This document shows positions 1 to 10,219 of a stretch of DNA of 64,000 nt, one piece after another. Both the position numbers and the translations under genes were made by a program. Position 1 is the first letter of the stretch. The number at the start of each line of letters is the position of its first letter. The DNA is from Variovorax sp. 679 (lineage in GTDB: Bacteria > Pseudomonadota > Gammaproteobacteria > Burkholderiales > Burkholderiaceae_C). The notes beneath the pieces are model-generated. The model searched no databases, was not told where the DNA came from, and worked only from the letters and a program-made list of their open reading frames with translations. Location of the stretch: the NCBI RefSeq assembly GCF_003952185.1, contig NZ_RXFS01000002.1, forward strand, positions 620,001 to 684,000, given 5' to 3'.

Positions 1-48
1 GTGCGGAATCCGGGCTGTGAAAACGTCGGCCCGGTCGGAAAAATAGGT

Positions 49-708
49 TCAGGGGTTCCAGTGGAGGAAATTGCGATATAGCTGCAGCCCGTGGTCCGCA
101 CTCTTCTCCGGGTGGAACTGGGTGGCAAAAATGTTATCGCGTGCAATCGCCGCGGTAAAGCTCGCGCCATATTCCGCCTCGCCCACACTGTGTTTGGGGT
201 CGGCCGGACGGGCATAGAAGCTGTGCACGAAATAGAAATAGCTCTGGTCGGGCACCCCTGCCCACACCGCGTGCGGCTGGGCCTGGCGCACCTGGTTCCA
301 GCCCATCTGCGGCACCTTGAAGCGGCTGCCGTCGGGCTGCAGGCGGCCAGCCAGGTCGAACTTGACGACCTCGCCCGGAATGAGGCCCAGGCCATCGGTC
401 GGGCCCTCGTCGCTGCGCGACAGCATCATCTGCATGCCCACGCACACACCGAAGAGCGGCTTGCTCGCCGCCGCCTCGAGCACCGACTCCTGCAGGCCGG
501 AGTCGCGCAATTCGCGCATGCAGTCGGGCATCGCGCCCTGCCCCGGCAGCACCACGCGGGTGGCCTTGCGGACCACGTCCGGGTCGGAGGTGACGAACAC
601 CTCCACGCCGACCTGGTCGGCCGCGTGGCGCACGGCCTGCGACACGGAGTGCAGGTTGCCCATGCCGTAGTCGACAACCGCGACAGTGTTTGCTGCTACA
701 GATTTCAT
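49..708 (-). CDS. hisH: Imidazole glycerol phosphate synthase, glutaminase subunit HisH
   Basis: Glutamine amidotransferase subunit that hydrolyses glutamine and channels ammonia to HisF in histidine synthesis, in the cytoplasm. The 219-residue product is a complete class I amidotransferase: the nucleophile Cys is at about residue 89 in GVCVGM, and the His and Glu of the triad are at about 199 and 201 in FHPEKS. The ATG at 708 is chosen because the family starts just before the VVDYGMGN motif; the open frame continues upstream only into the hisB gap. It follows hisB by 19 bp on the same strand. The partner hisF and hisA would lie beyond the left edge. Confidence 0.96.
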   Translation of the reverse strand: MKSVAANTVAVVDYGMGNLHSVSQAVRHAADQVGVEVFVTSDPDVVRKATRVVLPGQGAMPDCMRELRDSGLQESVLEAAASKPLFGVCVGMQMMLSRSDEGPTDGLGLIPGEVVKFDLAGRLQPDGSRFKVPQMGWNQVRQAQPHAVWAGVPDQSYFYFVHSFYARPADPKHSVGEAEYGASFTAAIARDNIFATQFHPEKSADHGLQLYRNFLHWNP

Positions 709-727
709 AGCTGATTGACGAACGCGT

Positions 728-1345
728 TCAGAGCGAGCCCTTGGTCGAGGGGATGACGCCGGCGGAACGCGGGTCGAGTTCGAGCGCGCCGCGCATGGCA
801 CGCGCGAAGGCCTTGAACACCGTCTCGCACTGGTGGTGCGCATTGACGCCCTTGAGGTTGTCGATGTGCAGCGTGACGAAGGCGTGGTTCACGAAGCCCT
901 GGAAGAACTCGTAGGTGAGCTGGCTGTCGAAGGTGCCGATCATCCCGCTGGTGAAGGGCACGTGCATCACGAGGCCGGGACGGCCCGAGAAGTCGATGAC
1001 GACGCGGCTCAGGGCCTCGTCGAGCGGAACGTAGGCATGGCCGTAGCGGCGGATGCCCTTCTTGTCGCCGATGGCCTTGGCCACCGCCTGGCCCAGCGTG
1101 ATGCCCACGTCTTCCACCGTGTGGTGGCCGTCGATGTGCAGGTCGCCCTGGCAGTCGATCTCGAGGTCGATCAGCCCGTGGCGGGCGATCTGGTCGAGCA
1201 TGTGGTCGAAGAAGCCGATGCCGGTGGACAGCTTGGCCTTGCCGGTGCCGTCGAGATTGACGCTGACGGTGATCTTCGTCTCGGCGGTGTTGCGGGTGAC
1301 CGTCGCGGTGCGATCGGTGCTGCCCGTGGTGGTGGGGGTGGTCAT
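728..1345 (-). CDS. hisB: Imidazoleglycerol-phosphate dehydratase HisB
   Basis: Dehydrates imidazole glycerol phosphate to imidazole acetol phosphate in histidine synthesis. The 205-residue product is the monofunctional form, without the phosphatase domain fused in enterobacteria. Manganese-binding histidine motifs are visible: HMLD near residue 48, DGHHTVED near 72, and NAHHQCE near 168. The start overlaps the hisC stop by 4 bp (ATGA), which implies translational coupling. Confidence 0.97.
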   Translation of the reverse strand: MTTPTTTGSTDRTATVTRNTAETKITVSVNLDGTGKAKLSTGIGFFDHMLDQIARHGLIDLEIDCQGDLHIDGHHTVEDVGITLGQAVAKAIGDKKGIRRYGHAYVPLDEALSRVVIDFSGRPGLVMHVPFTSGMIGTFDSQLTYEFFQGFVNHAFVTLHIDNLKGVNAHHQCETVFKAFARAMRGALELDPRSAGVIPSTKGSL

Positions 1346-2439
1346 AGTGAGGCTTCGAGTGCCGCGAGCATCCGCGCATTCTCGTCGGCCGTTCCGACGG
1401 TGAGGCGCATGCAGTTTGCGAGCAGTTCGTGCATTTTAGAAACGTTCTTCACCAGCACCCCGCGTGCCTTCATACCCTCGAAGGTCTTGGCGGCATCGTG
1501 CACCCGCAGCAGGATCATGTTGGCGTCGCTGGGCCAGGTCTTCACGCCGGGCAGGCGGCCAAGCCCCGTCAGCAGGCGCTCGCGCTCCTCGCGGATCTGC
1601 CGGGCCTGCGCCTCGAACACGTCGGCGTGCTCCAGCGCGAACAGCGCGCACTCGCAGTTGAGCACGCTGATGTTGTAGGGCGGGCGCACCTTGTCGATCT
1701 CGGCGACCAGCGCGGCCGGGCCCATCATGTAGCCGAGGCGGATGCCGGCGAGGCCGAACTTGCTGAGCGTGCGCATCAGCAGCACATGGCCGTGCCTCGC
1801 CAGCCGGTCGATGTAGCTGCGGGCGGCGAAGGGCTGGTATGCCTCGTCGATCACCACCAGGCCGCCCTGCGCGCCCTGGGCCTCGACGATCCTCTCGACG
1901 ACCGCGTCGTCCCAGAGGTTGGCGGTCGGGTTGTTCGGGTACGCGAGGTAGACGATGGAGGGCTTCTCGCGCGCGACGGCGGCCAGCATGGCGGCCTCGT
2001 CGAGCTCGAAGTCGGCCGTGAGCGGCACGCCGACGAACTTCAGCCCCTGCAGCTTCGCGCTCATGGCGTACATGACGAAGCCGGGCACGGGCGCCAGCAC
2101 GGTGGCGCCGGGCAGGTCGCAGGCAATGGCCAGCAGCGAGATCAGCTCGTCCGAACCGTTGCCCAGCATCAGCTCGAAGCCCTCGGGCATCTGCGCGTGG
2201 GCGGCCAGCGCGCGACGCAGGTCGGCGCCGCGCTCGCCCGGATAGCGGTTGAGCGCCAGCGCGCCGAGCCGTGCGCCGAGCTCGGTCTGCAGCGCGGGCG
2301 GCAGGCCGAAGGGGTTCTCCATCGCGTCGAGCTTGATGAAGCCGCGCGCGTCCTGCACCGCATAGCCATGCATGGACCGCACATCGTCGCGGATACGTTC
2401 GAGCGAAGGGCGGGGGGATTCGGAGGGAGCAGCGGTCAT
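1342..2439 (-). CDS. hisC: Histidinol-phosphate aminotransferase HisC
   Basis: PLP enzyme that transaminates imidazole acetol phosphate with glutamate. The 365-residue fold type I aminotransferase shows YPNNPT near residue 168, IDEAY near 197, the PLP lysine at about 227 in TLSKFG, and the phosphate-binding Arg at about 234 in GIRLG. Its start codon overlaps the stop of the small secreted-protein gene by 4 bp, so it is translationally coupled to a gene outside the pathway. Full length. Confidence 0.97.
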   Translation of the reverse strand: MTAAPSESPRPSLERIRDDVRSMHGYAVQDARGFIKLDAMENPFGLPPALQTELGARLGALALNRYPGERGADLRRALAAHAQMPEGFELMLGNGSDELISLLAIACDLPGATVLAPVPGFVMYAMSAKLQGLKFVGVPLTADFELDEAAMLAAVAREKPSIVYLAYPNNPTANLWDDAVVERIVEAQGAQGGLVVIDEAYQPFAARSYIDRLARHGHVLLMRTLSKFGLAGIRLGYMMGPAALVAEIDKVRPPYNISVLNCECALFALEHADVFEAQARQIREERERLLTGLGRLPGVKTWPSDANMILLRVHDAAKTFEGMKARGVLVKNVSKMHELLANCMRLTVGTADENARMLAALEASL

Positions 2440-2792
2440 CGGGTGCAGCGGTAGCTGTTTCGGAGGGCGCCGGCCATGACCAGTTGCACGGGCATGTCGG
2501 CTTCGTAACTGTCGGCGTTGCGGCTCAGCTCGGTCTGGTAGAGCGAGCGCGCCATGGAAGGCTCCAGGCGGCGGCCTTCGACGCAGAACACGGGCTTCTG
2601 CCCGTTGCGCTGCGAAGATTCGACGCCTTCGCGAAGGCCTTCGAGCACGCCGACGAGGTAATAGCTGGCGTAGGCCTTGCCGTCCTTCTCGCCGGCTTCG
2701 AGCGTGCGCAGTTCGCGGATGCTCATGGCCTGCGCGCCGGTCGCGGCCGCTGCCAGGGCGAGCAGCAGGAAGGCAGCGCGCTTCATCGGCAT
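2436..2792 (-). CDS. Small secreted protein, Rap1a/Tai-like
   Basis: About 118 residues: an N-terminal signal peptide (hydrophobic run ending near AQA, about residue 22), then a mature domain with YLVGVLEGL, FCVEGRR and a C-terminal SYRC. The spacing of the aromatic/glycine segment and the two cysteines resembles the Rap1a/Tai family, some members of which are type VI immunity proteins; this assignment is by eye and tentative. The start at 2792 overlaps the upstream stop (TGATG); ATG at 2786 is equally possible. It is coupled by ATGA to hisC. No toxin gene is nearby, so an immunity role is not supported here. Confidence 0.75.
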   Translation of the reverse strand: MPMKRAAFLLLALAAAATGAQAMSIRELRTLEAGEKDGKAYASYYLVGVLEGLREGVESSQRNGQKPVFCVEGRRLEPSMARSLYQTELSRNADSYEADMPVQLVMAGALRNSYRCTR

Positions 2793-3625
2793 CACTTGCG
2801 GTAGCGCGGCGGTGGCGCGTAGGCGCCGTCGGCCGGGAAGGCGCTGGGCTGCGCCGGAGCCGCGTCGCGGCGCTGGCGGCGCGGTGCGTCGCGCTCCTCG
2901 AGCTCGAACAGCGCGGCGCCGATCACGCCGATGTTGCGCACATCGCCGGCCTCGGTGTTCGCGGCGTAGGCGCGGCCGGGCGTGGAAAAGCGGAAAGCCG
3001 CGACCTCGTTCTGGCTCTTGCGGAAGCCTTCGACGGTCAGCGACTCCAGCGGCCGCAGCACGTAGCCGCCGTTGCGCAGGCTGCCGGGCTTGCCGTTGAG
3101 CACATCGAGGCCGTCGACCGTGGCGATCACCTCGTAGCTGCGCTCGCTCAGGTTGCGAAAGCGCAGCGTGTAGCGCGAGCCTTCGACGCCGGCGAGGCGG
3201 AACATGTCGTCGCCGCCGCTGCCCCGGCGGGCGCGCTGCAGCGGGAGCGGGCGGCCGTCCTCGTCGAGCACCGACCATTCGACGTCGCCATCGGCCAGCA
3301 GCAGGTTCAGACGCCGCTCGGGGTTGGTGCCCACTGCACGGCGCACGGCGGAGGCTTCGTTGTAGCCCACCGAGGCCAGGTCGTCCGGCCGGTCGGACAG
3401 CCGCTTGGTGACGACCGCACGGGTCTTCGATTCGATGCCCTCGCCCCACTGGGTGCCGAGCTGCGGCGCGGGCGCGGCAGGTGCGGCGGCGCTGGGCGTT
3501 GCGGTGGCGGCGACCGATGCGCGCGGCGCCTGCGGCATCTGGCTGCAGGCGGCCAGCAGTGCGGCGCCCGCGACGGCCGTCGCGGCAAACCTGAACAGAC
3601 GCGAACCAAAGAGACGATCGATCAT
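2792..3625 (-). CDS. Putative lipoprotein of unknown function
   Basis: I do not recognise this 277-residue protein. It has a type II signal peptide with lipobox LLAAC, acylated Cys at about 27, then an Ala/Pro-rich linker to about residue 55, a globular region, and a Pro/Arg-rich tail ending PPPRYRK. The ATG at 3625 is chosen because a GGGGGGAG ribosome site sits about 9 nt upstream; an in-frame TTG six codons earlier would run through that site. It sits 35 bp after hisD and abuts the next small gene (TGATG), so it is co-transcribed with the his genes although nothing in it suggests histidine metabolism. Confidence 0.85.
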   Translation of the reverse strand: MIDRLFGSRLFRFAATAVAGAALLAACSQMPQAPRASVAATATPSAAAPAAPAPQLGTQWGEGIESKTRAVVTKRLSDRPDDLASVGYNEASAVRRAVGTNPERRLNLLLADGDVEWSVLDEDGRPLPLQRARRGSGGDDMFRLAGVEGSRYTLRFRNLSERSYEVIATVDGLDVLNGKPGSLRNGGYVLRPLESLTVEGFRKSQNEVAAFRFSTPGRAYAANTEAGDVRNIGVIGAALFELEERDAPRRQRRDAAPAQPSAFPADGAYAPPPRYRK

Positions 3626-3660
3626 CTTGCTTGCTCCCCCCAAAGACGGGTTGTTGGAGC

Positions 3661-4983
3661 TCAGATCTTACGCAGCCGCATCCGGGCGGCCTCGGCGTGC
3701 GCCTGCAGGCCCTCGCCCTCGGCCAGCGTCACGGCGATCGGCCCCAGCACCTGCGCGCCTGCCTCGCTGACCTCGATCAGGCTGGAGCGCTTCTGGAAGT
3801 CGTACACGCCCAGCGGGCTGGAGAAACGCGCCGTGCCGCTGGTGGGCAGCACGTGGTTCGGCCCGGCGCAGTAGTCGCCCAGGCTTTCGCTGGTGAAGGC
3901 GCCGAGGAAGATCGCTCCGGCATGGCGCAGCAGCGGCTCCCAGCGGTTCGGCTCGCTGCTGCTCACTTCGAGGTGCTCGGGAGCGATGCGGTTGCTGATC
4001 TCGCAGGCCTCTTCCATGCTCTTCGTGTGGATCAGCGCGCCGCGGCCGTTGAGCGAGGCGGCGATGATTTCCGCGCGCGGCATGGAGGGCAGCAGGCGGT
4101 CGATCTCGGCCTGCACGCGGTCGATGTAGGCAGCGTCGGGACACAGCAGGATGCTCTGGGCCAGCTCGTCGTGCTCGGCCTGGCTGAACAGGTCCATGGC
4201 CACCCATTCGGGCGGCGTGGTGCCGTCGGCCAGCACGAGAATTTCGCTCGGGCCCGCGATCATGTCGATGCCCACGGTGCCGAACACGCGGCGCTTGGCG
4301 GCCGCCACATAGGCGTTGCCAGGGCCGGTGATCTTGTCGACGGCGGGGACGGTGGCGGTGCCGTAGGCCAGCGCAGCGACGGCCTGCGCGCCGCCGATGG
4401 TGAAGCCGCGCGTCACGCCGGCCACGTAGGCGGCGGCGAGCACGAGCTGGTTCTTCTCGCCCTTCGGGGTCGGCACGACCATGATGATTTCGCCCACACC
4501 TGCGACGTGCGCGGGAATGGCGTTCATCAGCACGCTCGACGGATAGGCGGCCTTGCCGCCGGGCACGTAGATGCCCACGCGGTCGAGCGGCGTGACCTTC
4601 TGGCCGAGCAGCGTGCCGTCGGCGTCGCGGTAGCTCCAGCTTTCGCCGCTGGCCTTCTTCTGGGCCTCGTGGTAGCTGCGCACACGGCGCGCGGCGGCTT
4701 CGAGCGCGTCGCGCTGCGCGACGGGCAGAGCCTCGAAGGCGGCCTTGAGCTCGGCCTGCGTCAGTTCCAGCTCCGGCAGCGTCTTCGCGCCCAGCTTGTC
4801 GAAGCGGTTGGTGTACTCGAGCACCGCCTCGTCGCCGCGCTTTTGCACGTCGGCGAGGATGTCCGCCACCACCTTCTCGATGGCCGCGTCGTCGTCCGCG
4901 GACCAATGCAGCCGCGCCTTGAATTCAGCGTCGAAGCTGGCTGAAGTCGTGGACAGACGGGCGGGGGCTGCTTTCGAGGTCAT
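3661..4983 (-). CDS. hisD: Histidinol dehydrogenase HisD
   Basis: Zinc enzyme carrying out the last two steps of histidine synthesis, histidinol to histidine with two NAD+. The 440-residue product has the family's usual length. Visible signatures are GPSEIL, SQAEHDE (zinc-ligand Gln and His), PEHLEV, and [15 protein letters not shown] near the C terminus. Lies 18 bp after hisG on the same strand. Confidence 0.97.
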   Translation of the reverse strand: MTSKAAPARLSTTSASFDAEFKARLHWSADDDAAIEKVVADILADVQKRGDEAVLEYTNRFDKLGAKTLPELELTQAELKAAFEALPVAQRDALEAAARRVRSYHEAQKKASGESWSYRDADGTLLGQKVTPLDRVGIYVPGGKAAYPSSVLMNAIPAHVAGVGEIIMVVPTPKGEKNQLVLAAAYVAGVTRGFTIGGAQAVAALAYGTATVPAVDKITGPGNAYVAAAKRRVFGTVGIDMIAGPSEILVLADGTTPPEWVAMDLFSQAEHDELAQSILLCPDAAYIDRVQAEIDRLLPSMPRAEIIAASLNGRGALIHTKSMEEACEISNRIAPEHLEVSSSEPNRWEPLLRHAGAIFLGAFTSESLGDYCAGPNHVLPTSGTARFSSPLGVYDFQKRSSLIEVSEAGAQVLGPIAVTLAEGEGLQAHAEAARMRLRKI

Positions 4984-5001
4984 TTGAGTGGGCGAGAGGG
5001 T

Positions 5002-5643
5002 TCAGGCGGAAGGAATGGCCGACGCGAAGGCGTCGACGATGCGGCGGATCGGCTCGCGCTTGAGCTTGAGCGCGGCCTGGTTCACCACGAGGCGCGCGCT
5101 GATGTCCATGATGCGTTCGACCTCGACGAGGTGGTTGGCCTTGAGCGTGTTGCCGGTGGAAACCAGGTCGACGATGGCGTCGGCCAGGCCCGTGAGCGGC
5201 GCCAGCTCCATGCTGCCGTAGAGCTTGATCAGGTCGACGTGCACGCCCTTGCTGGCGAAGAAGTCGCGCGCGAGGCCCACGTACTTGGTCGCCACGCGCA
5301 GGCGCGAGCCCTGCTTCACGGCCGAGGCATAGTCGTAGTCGGCGCGCACGGCCACGCTCAGGCGGCAGGCCGCGATGCGCAAATCGAGCGGCTGGTACAG
5401 GCCCTGGTTGCCGTGCTCGAGCAACACGTCGAGGCCGGTCACGCCGAGGTCTGCGCCGCCGTACTGCACGTAGGTGGGCACGTCGGAGGCGCGCACCAGC
5501 ACCACGCGCACGTCGGGGCGGGTGGTTTCGAGAATCAGCTTGCGCGACTTCTCGGGGTCTTCGGTGACCTCGATGCCGGCGGCGGCCAGCAGGGGCATCG
5601 TCTCCTCGAAGATGCGGCCTTTGGACAGAGCAAGCGTGATCAC
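5002..5643 (-). CDS. hisG: ATP phosphoribosyltransferase, short form HisG
   Basis: First step of histidine synthesis, joining ATP and PRPP. At 213 residues it is the short form, which lacks the C-terminal regulatory ACT-like domain and by family knowledge needs the HisRS-like partner HisZ; no hisZ is in this window. Motifs seen: the opening [11 protein letters not shown] and [12 protein letters not shown] near residue 83. Lies 28 bp after murA, in the usual betaproteobacterial order. Confidence 0.96.
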   Translation of the reverse strand: MITLALSKGRIFEETMPLLAAAGIEVTEDPEKSRKLILETTRPDVRVVLVRASDVPTYVQYGGADLGVTGLDVLLEHGNQGLYQPLDLRIAACRLSVAVRADYDYASAVKQGSRLRVATKYVGLARDFFASKGVHVDLIKLYGSMELAPLTGLADAIVDLVSTGNTLKANHLVEVERIMDISARLVVNQAALKLKREPIRRIVDAFASAIPSA

Positions 5644-5671
5644 GATTGCGACTCCTGTGATGCGAGGGTGA

Positions 5672-6964
<1,293 letters not shown>

Positions 6965-7006
6965 CGAAGTTCCAGCGAAATCAGGAGGCCACGAGGGGCC
7001 GGGGAG

Positions 7007-7249
7007 TTATTTTTCCACCGCCGCCCATTCGGCCGGCGTGTATGTCTTCATCGAAAGCGCATGCACCTCGTCGGTGTGCATTTTCGCACCGAGGGTGGCA
7101 TAGACCCGCTGGTGGCGCTGGATCGAGCGCTTGCCCTCGAATTCGGCCGAGACGATGGTCGCGTACCAATGTCGGCCATCGCCCTCCAGCGAGATGTGCT
7201 CGCACGGCAGGTGGGCGGTGATGATGGCTTGGAGCTGGTCAGCGGTCAT
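7007..7249 (-). CDS. ibaG: BolA family protein IbaG
   Basis: BolA-like protein of 80 residues; family members bind monothiol glutaredoxins and coordinate Fe-S clusters. The sequence runs closely along E. coli IbaG, including GDGRHW, the HQRVYA strand and the C-terminal HALSMKTYTPAEWA. The ATG at 7249 is chosen because the frame upstream is the dispersed repeat. Position next to murA, downstream of the mla genes, matches E. coli ibaG. Confidence 0.93.
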   Translation of the reverse strand: MTADQLQAIITAHLPCEHISLEGDGRHWYATIVSAEFEGKRSIQRHQRVYATLGAKMHTDEVHALSMKTYTPAEWAAVEK

Positions 7250-7268
7250 GGGATGAGCATTTATTGGA

Positions 7269-7361
7269 AAACACCGCGGGACCGGCTTTGCCGGGCCGCG
7301 GGTGTTGCCCCCGGAAGGGGGTTGGCGAAGCGACACGAAGTGCGCGAAGACTGGGGGAGAG
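7269..7361 (+). repeat. Dispersed double-hairpin repeat, copy 1
   Basis: First of three related copies in the window. A long imperfect stem (AACACCGCGG... at 7270 paired with ...CGCGGGTGTT ending 7306, around the CCGGCTTTGCCGG core) is followed by a short hairpin (GCCCCC 7307-7312 with GGGGG 7317-7321) and a conserved tail with ACACGAAGTG and CTGGGGG. It fills the gap between yadH and ibaG. It looks like a REP-type intergenic element; function unknown. Confidence 0.8.
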
Positions 7362-7367
7362 CCATGT

Positions 7368-8132
7368 TCAGCCCCGGATTTTGTAGCCGATACGGAGAAG
7401 GTGGACAGCGATGGCACTCACCACCAGCCACGCGATGCCGACGATGCCCAGGCTGAGCCAGGGCGAGGCGTCGCTCACGCCGAAGAAGCCGTAGCGGAAG
7501 CCGTCGATCATGTAGAAGAACGGGTTCAGGTGGCTCACGTTCTGCCAGAACGGAGGCAGCGAGCTGATCGAATAGAACACGCCCGACAGGAAGGTCATGG
7601 GCATGATCAGGAAATTCTGGAACACCGCCATCTGGTCGAACTTCTCGGCCCAGAGACCGGCGATGAGGCCCAGCGTGCCCAGCATGGCCGAGCCCAGCAG
7701 CGCGAACACCAGGATCCAGACCGGCGCGACGAAGCTCGGCTGCGCGAACAGCACCGTCACCGCGAACACGCCCAGCCCCACGGCCAGCCCGCGGATGACC
7801 GACGAGCCCACGTAGGCGAAGAACCAGCCCCAGTGCGACAGCGGCGTGAGCAGCACGAAGACCAGGTTGCCCATGATCTTGCTCTGGATGATCGATGACG
7901 AGCTGTTGGCGAAGGCGTTCTGCAGCACGCTCATCATCACGAGGCCCGGCACCAGGAAGGCGGTGTAGCCGACGGTGCCGTAGACCTTCACGTGGTCTTC
8001 GAGCACGTGGCCGAACACCATCAGGTACAGCAGCGCGGTGAGCACCGGCGCGCCCACGGTCTGGAAACCGACCTTCCAGAAGCGCAGCGTCTCCTTGTAG
8101 AGCAGCGCGCGCCAACCCGTGACGGCCATCAT
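7368..8132 (-). CDS. yadH: ABC-2 type transporter permease, YadH-like
   Basis: Integral membrane permease of an ABC exporter, 254 residues with about six hydrophobic segments and the ABC-2 pattern (VPGLVMMSVLQNAF near residue 65, and MPMTFLSGVFYSISSLPPFW near 176). It overlaps yadG by 4 bp. Length and neighbour match the E. coli YadGH pair, whose substrate is not known. Being inside the mla-ibaG-murA block it may export a cell-envelope component, but that is inference. Confidence 0.93.
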   Translation of the reverse strand: MMAVTGWRALLYKETLRFWKVGFQTVGAPVLTALLYLMVFGHVLEDHVKVYGTVGYTAFLVPGLVMMSVLQNAFANSSSSIIQSKIMGNLVFVLLTPLSHWGWFFAYVGSSVIRGLAVGLGVFAVTVLFAQPSFVAPVWILVFALLGSAMLGTLGLIAGLWAEKFDQMAVFQNFLIMPMTFLSGVFYSISSLPPFWQNVSHLNPFFYMIDGFRYGFFGVSDASPWLSLGIVGIAWLVVSAIAVHLLRIGYKIRG

Positions 8133-9076
8133 CGCGCCACCTCCAGCGGGGTCTGTTCGCCGGCCATCAGGTCGATGAACACGTCTTCGAGGTCGGCTTT
8201 GCGCATTTCCACGTCTTCCACCGCGACGCCGGCTTCGCGGATCGCGGCCAGCAGTTGTTCGACTTCATGGGCGTTCTGCGCCGGCAGCTGCACGATGCGA
8301 CCGGTGATGCGCGCATGCTGGGCAATGGCCCAGGGCAGCATGGCGTCGGTCTTGAAGCGCAGCACGTTGCTCGCTGCCGATTTCAGCAGTTCGCTGGTGC
8401 GGTCGAGTGCGATCACCCTGCCCTGCTTGAGCATCGCGATGCGGCTGCACAGCGCCTCGGCTTCTTCGAGGTAATGGGTCGTGAGCAGCACGGTGCTGCC
8501 CTGCTTGTTGAGTCTTGCGACGAACTGCCAGAGCGTCTGGCGCAGTTCGACGTCGACGCCGGCGGTGGGCTCGTCGAGCACGATCACCGGCGGCTTGTGC
8601 ACCAGCGCCTGCGCAACGAGCACCCGGCGCTTCATGCCGCCGGAGAGCTGGCGCATGTTGGCCGTGGCCTTGTCGGCGAGGCCCAGGCTCTGCAGCAGCT
8701 CGTCGATCCAGGCCTCGTTATTCGTGATGCCGAAATAGCCCGACTGGATGCGCAGCGACTCGCGCACGTTGAAGAAGGGGTCGAACACCAGCTCCTGCGG
8801 CACGATGCCGAGCTGGCGGCGCGCCTGCGCGTAGTCGCGCTGAACGTCGAAGCCATGGACGCTGATCGCACCCGCCGTGGGCCGCGACAGGCCCGCGAGC
8901 ATGCTGATCAGGGTGGTCTTTCCCGCGCCGTTCGGGCCGAGCAGGCCAAAGAACTCGCCCGGCTCTATCTGGAAGCTGACCTCGTCGACGGCCTTCAACC
9001 CCGGCTTGCCCTGGGCTTTCTGCTGTCTGGAGGGGGGATAGGTCTTGGAGACCGACTGGAATGAGATCGCGGGCAT
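8129..9076 (-). CDS. yadG: ABC transporter ATP-binding protein, YadG-like
   Basis: ATPase of the YadGH-type exporter, 315 residues. Walker A GPNGAGKTT lies near residue 48, signature LSGGMKRR near 144, Walker B VIVLDEPTAGVD near 165, and the switch His in LTTHYLEEAE near 200; a C-terminal domain of about 90 residues follows. It is 33 bp after mlaB and coupled by overlap to the permease gene. Confidence 0.95.
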   Translation of the reverse strand: MPAISFQSVSKTYPPSRQQKAQGKPGLKAVDEVSFQIEPGEFFGLLGPNGAGKTTLISMLAGLSRPTAGAISVHGFDVQRDYAQARRQLGIVPQELVFDPFFNVRESLRIQSGYFGITNNEAWIDELLQSLGLADKATANMRQLSGGMKRRVLVAQALVHKPPVIVLDEPTAGVDVELRQTLWQFVARLNKQGSTVLLTTHYLEEAEALCSRIAMLKQGRVIALDRTSELLKSAASNVLRFKTDAMLPWAIAQHARITGRIVQLPAQNAHEVEQLLAAIREAGVAVEDVEMRKADLEDVFIDLMAGEQTPLEVAR

Positions 9077-9109
9077 GGGAGCCCGCGATTTTAAGGGGCC
9101 GTTACTTTT

Positions 9110-9385
9110 TCAGGGCGCGGCGGGCAAAAGGCCCGCAATGCCGTACAAGGCGGCCAGTTCGCGCAGCCGGGGCGACAGGCCCTTGACGGAGAAACCGCGC
9201 CCCAGCGCGCTCGATTCGCGCCGGCATTCGAGCAGGACGGCCAGCGCCGACGAATCGAACTGGGTCAGCGCCGTCGCATCGACCACAGTGGACGACGAGT
9301 CGGCCTGTCCCTTCAGCCCCTGCTGCAGCATGCGCATGCAGGCAGGAGCCTCGTCGTGGGTGAGTCGGGTGGGCAGGACCAGCAT
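9110..9385 (-). CDS. mlaB: STAS domain protein MlaB
   Basis: Small cytoplasmic STAS-domain protein, 91 residues, that by family knowledge binds MlaF and stabilises the MlaFEDB complex. Visible: VVDATALTQFDSSALAVLLECRR, the STAS loop with its conserved DSSAL, then a C-terminal helix. Lies 13 bp after mlaC in the order seen in E. coli (mlaC-mlaB). Confidence 0.92.
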   Translation of the reverse strand: MLVLPTRLTHDEAPACMRMLQQGLKGQADSSSTVVDATALTQFDSSALAVLLECRRESSALGRGFSVKGLSPRLRELAALYGIAGLLPAAP

Positions 9386-9398
9386 CGCGCGCTTCCGG

Positions 9399-10055
9399 TC
9401 AGCCCTTGCTGTTGCCCTTGTTGCGCGCGGCCAGCGCGGCGATCAGGCCGTCGATGCCGCTCTTGTTGATTTCCTGCGCGAACTGGGTGCGGTAGGTATC
9501 GACCAGCCAGACGCCCAGCACGTTCAGGTTGTAGACCTTCCAGCCGGCGCCCTGGCCGGGGGTCTTCTCGAGGCGGTAGTCGAGCTGGACCGGATCGCCA
9601 CGGCCCTTGACCTCGGTGCGCACCAGCACGTCCTTGTCGTCGGGCGAACCGCGGAACGGACGGATGGTGACGGTCTGGTCGGTCACCTGGTCGAGCGCAC
9701 CGGCGTAGGTACGCACCAGCAGGGTCTTGAACTCGTCCTGCAGGCGCTTCTGCTGCTCGGGCGTGGCGGTACGCCAGGCCGGGCCGACGGCCGAGGCCGT
9801 CATGCGCTGGAAGTTGACGTTGGGCATGATCTTGCTGTCGACCAGCAGCATGATCTTGTTGACGTCGCCCGACTTGATGGACGAGTCGGCCTTGATCGTC
9901 TCGAGCACGTCGGTCGACAGGCGCTTGACGAGCGCGTCGGGCGCTTCGTCGGCTGCGCGGGCGGGCTGGACGAAGGCGACAGCGGCACCGAACAGCAGGG
10001 CACCGGCCAGCACCAGGCGGCCAAGATCGCGACGTTGCAGGGTGGTGTTGTTCAT
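9399..10055 (-). CDS. mlaC: Periplasmic phospholipid-binding protein MlaC
   Basis: Soluble periplasmic shuttle that carries phospholipids between outer-membrane MlaA-porin and inner-membrane MlaFEDB. About 218 residues with a signal peptide ending near ARA (about residue 33) and the MlaC fold, including VDSKIMPNVNFQRMT and the C-terminal LNVLGVWLVDTYR. The ATG at 10055 is supported by a GAGGGA site just upstream. It is separated from mlaA by a 164-bp gap containing two strong hairpins. Confidence 0.95.
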   Translation of the reverse strand: MNNTTLQRRDLGRLVLAGALLFGAAVAFVQPARAADEAPDALVKRLSTDVLETIKADSSIKSGDVNKIMLLVDSKIMPNVNFQRMTASAVGPAWRTATPEQQKRLQDEFKTLLVRTYAGALDQVTDQTVTIRPFRGSPDDKDVLVRTEVKGRGDPVQLDYRLEKTPGQGAGWKVYNLNVLGVWLVDTYRTQFAQEINKSGIDGLIAALAARNKGNSKG

Positions 10056-10116
10056 TGAGAGTCCCTCTTCAATCAAGTTTGAGAATCCGCAGGCATCCGG
10101 AAAAGCCGGCTGCTGA

Positions 10117-10161
10117 GACAGGAACGGTTTCGAGCCCACCAGGGTGGACCGGGTTCCTGTC
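10117..10161. other. Large intergenic hairpin 1, mlaA-mlaC gap
   Basis: GACAGGAAC at 10117-10125 pairs perfectly with GTTCCTGTC at 10153-10161; inside it CCACC (10136-10140) pairs with GGTGG (10143-10147). No U-run follows on the minus strand, so it is not a standard terminator. It may be an RNA processing or stability element between mlaA and mlaC. Confidence 0.6.
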
Positions 10162-10162
10162 C

Positions 10163-10201
10163 GGGAGGTGAAGCCTTGCAACCGGATGCAAGCAGCCTCC
10201 C
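10163..10201. other. Large intergenic hairpin 2, mlaA-mlaC gap
   Basis: GGGAGG at 10163-10168 pairs with CCTCCC at 10196-10201, with a nested stem CTTGCA (10175-10180) and TGCAAG (10187-10192). It begins one base after hairpin 1 and ends 18 bp before the mlaA stop. In the minus-strand mRNA it lies directly after mlaA. Confidence 0.55.
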
Positions 10202-10219
10202 CTGTGCGACGTTGCTTTT

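Noticed and set aside
2436-2792. Type VI secretion immunity protein
   Set aside because: The Rap1a/Tai resemblance is weak and no effector, PAAR, VgrG or Hcp gene is near, so only a family resemblance is noted.
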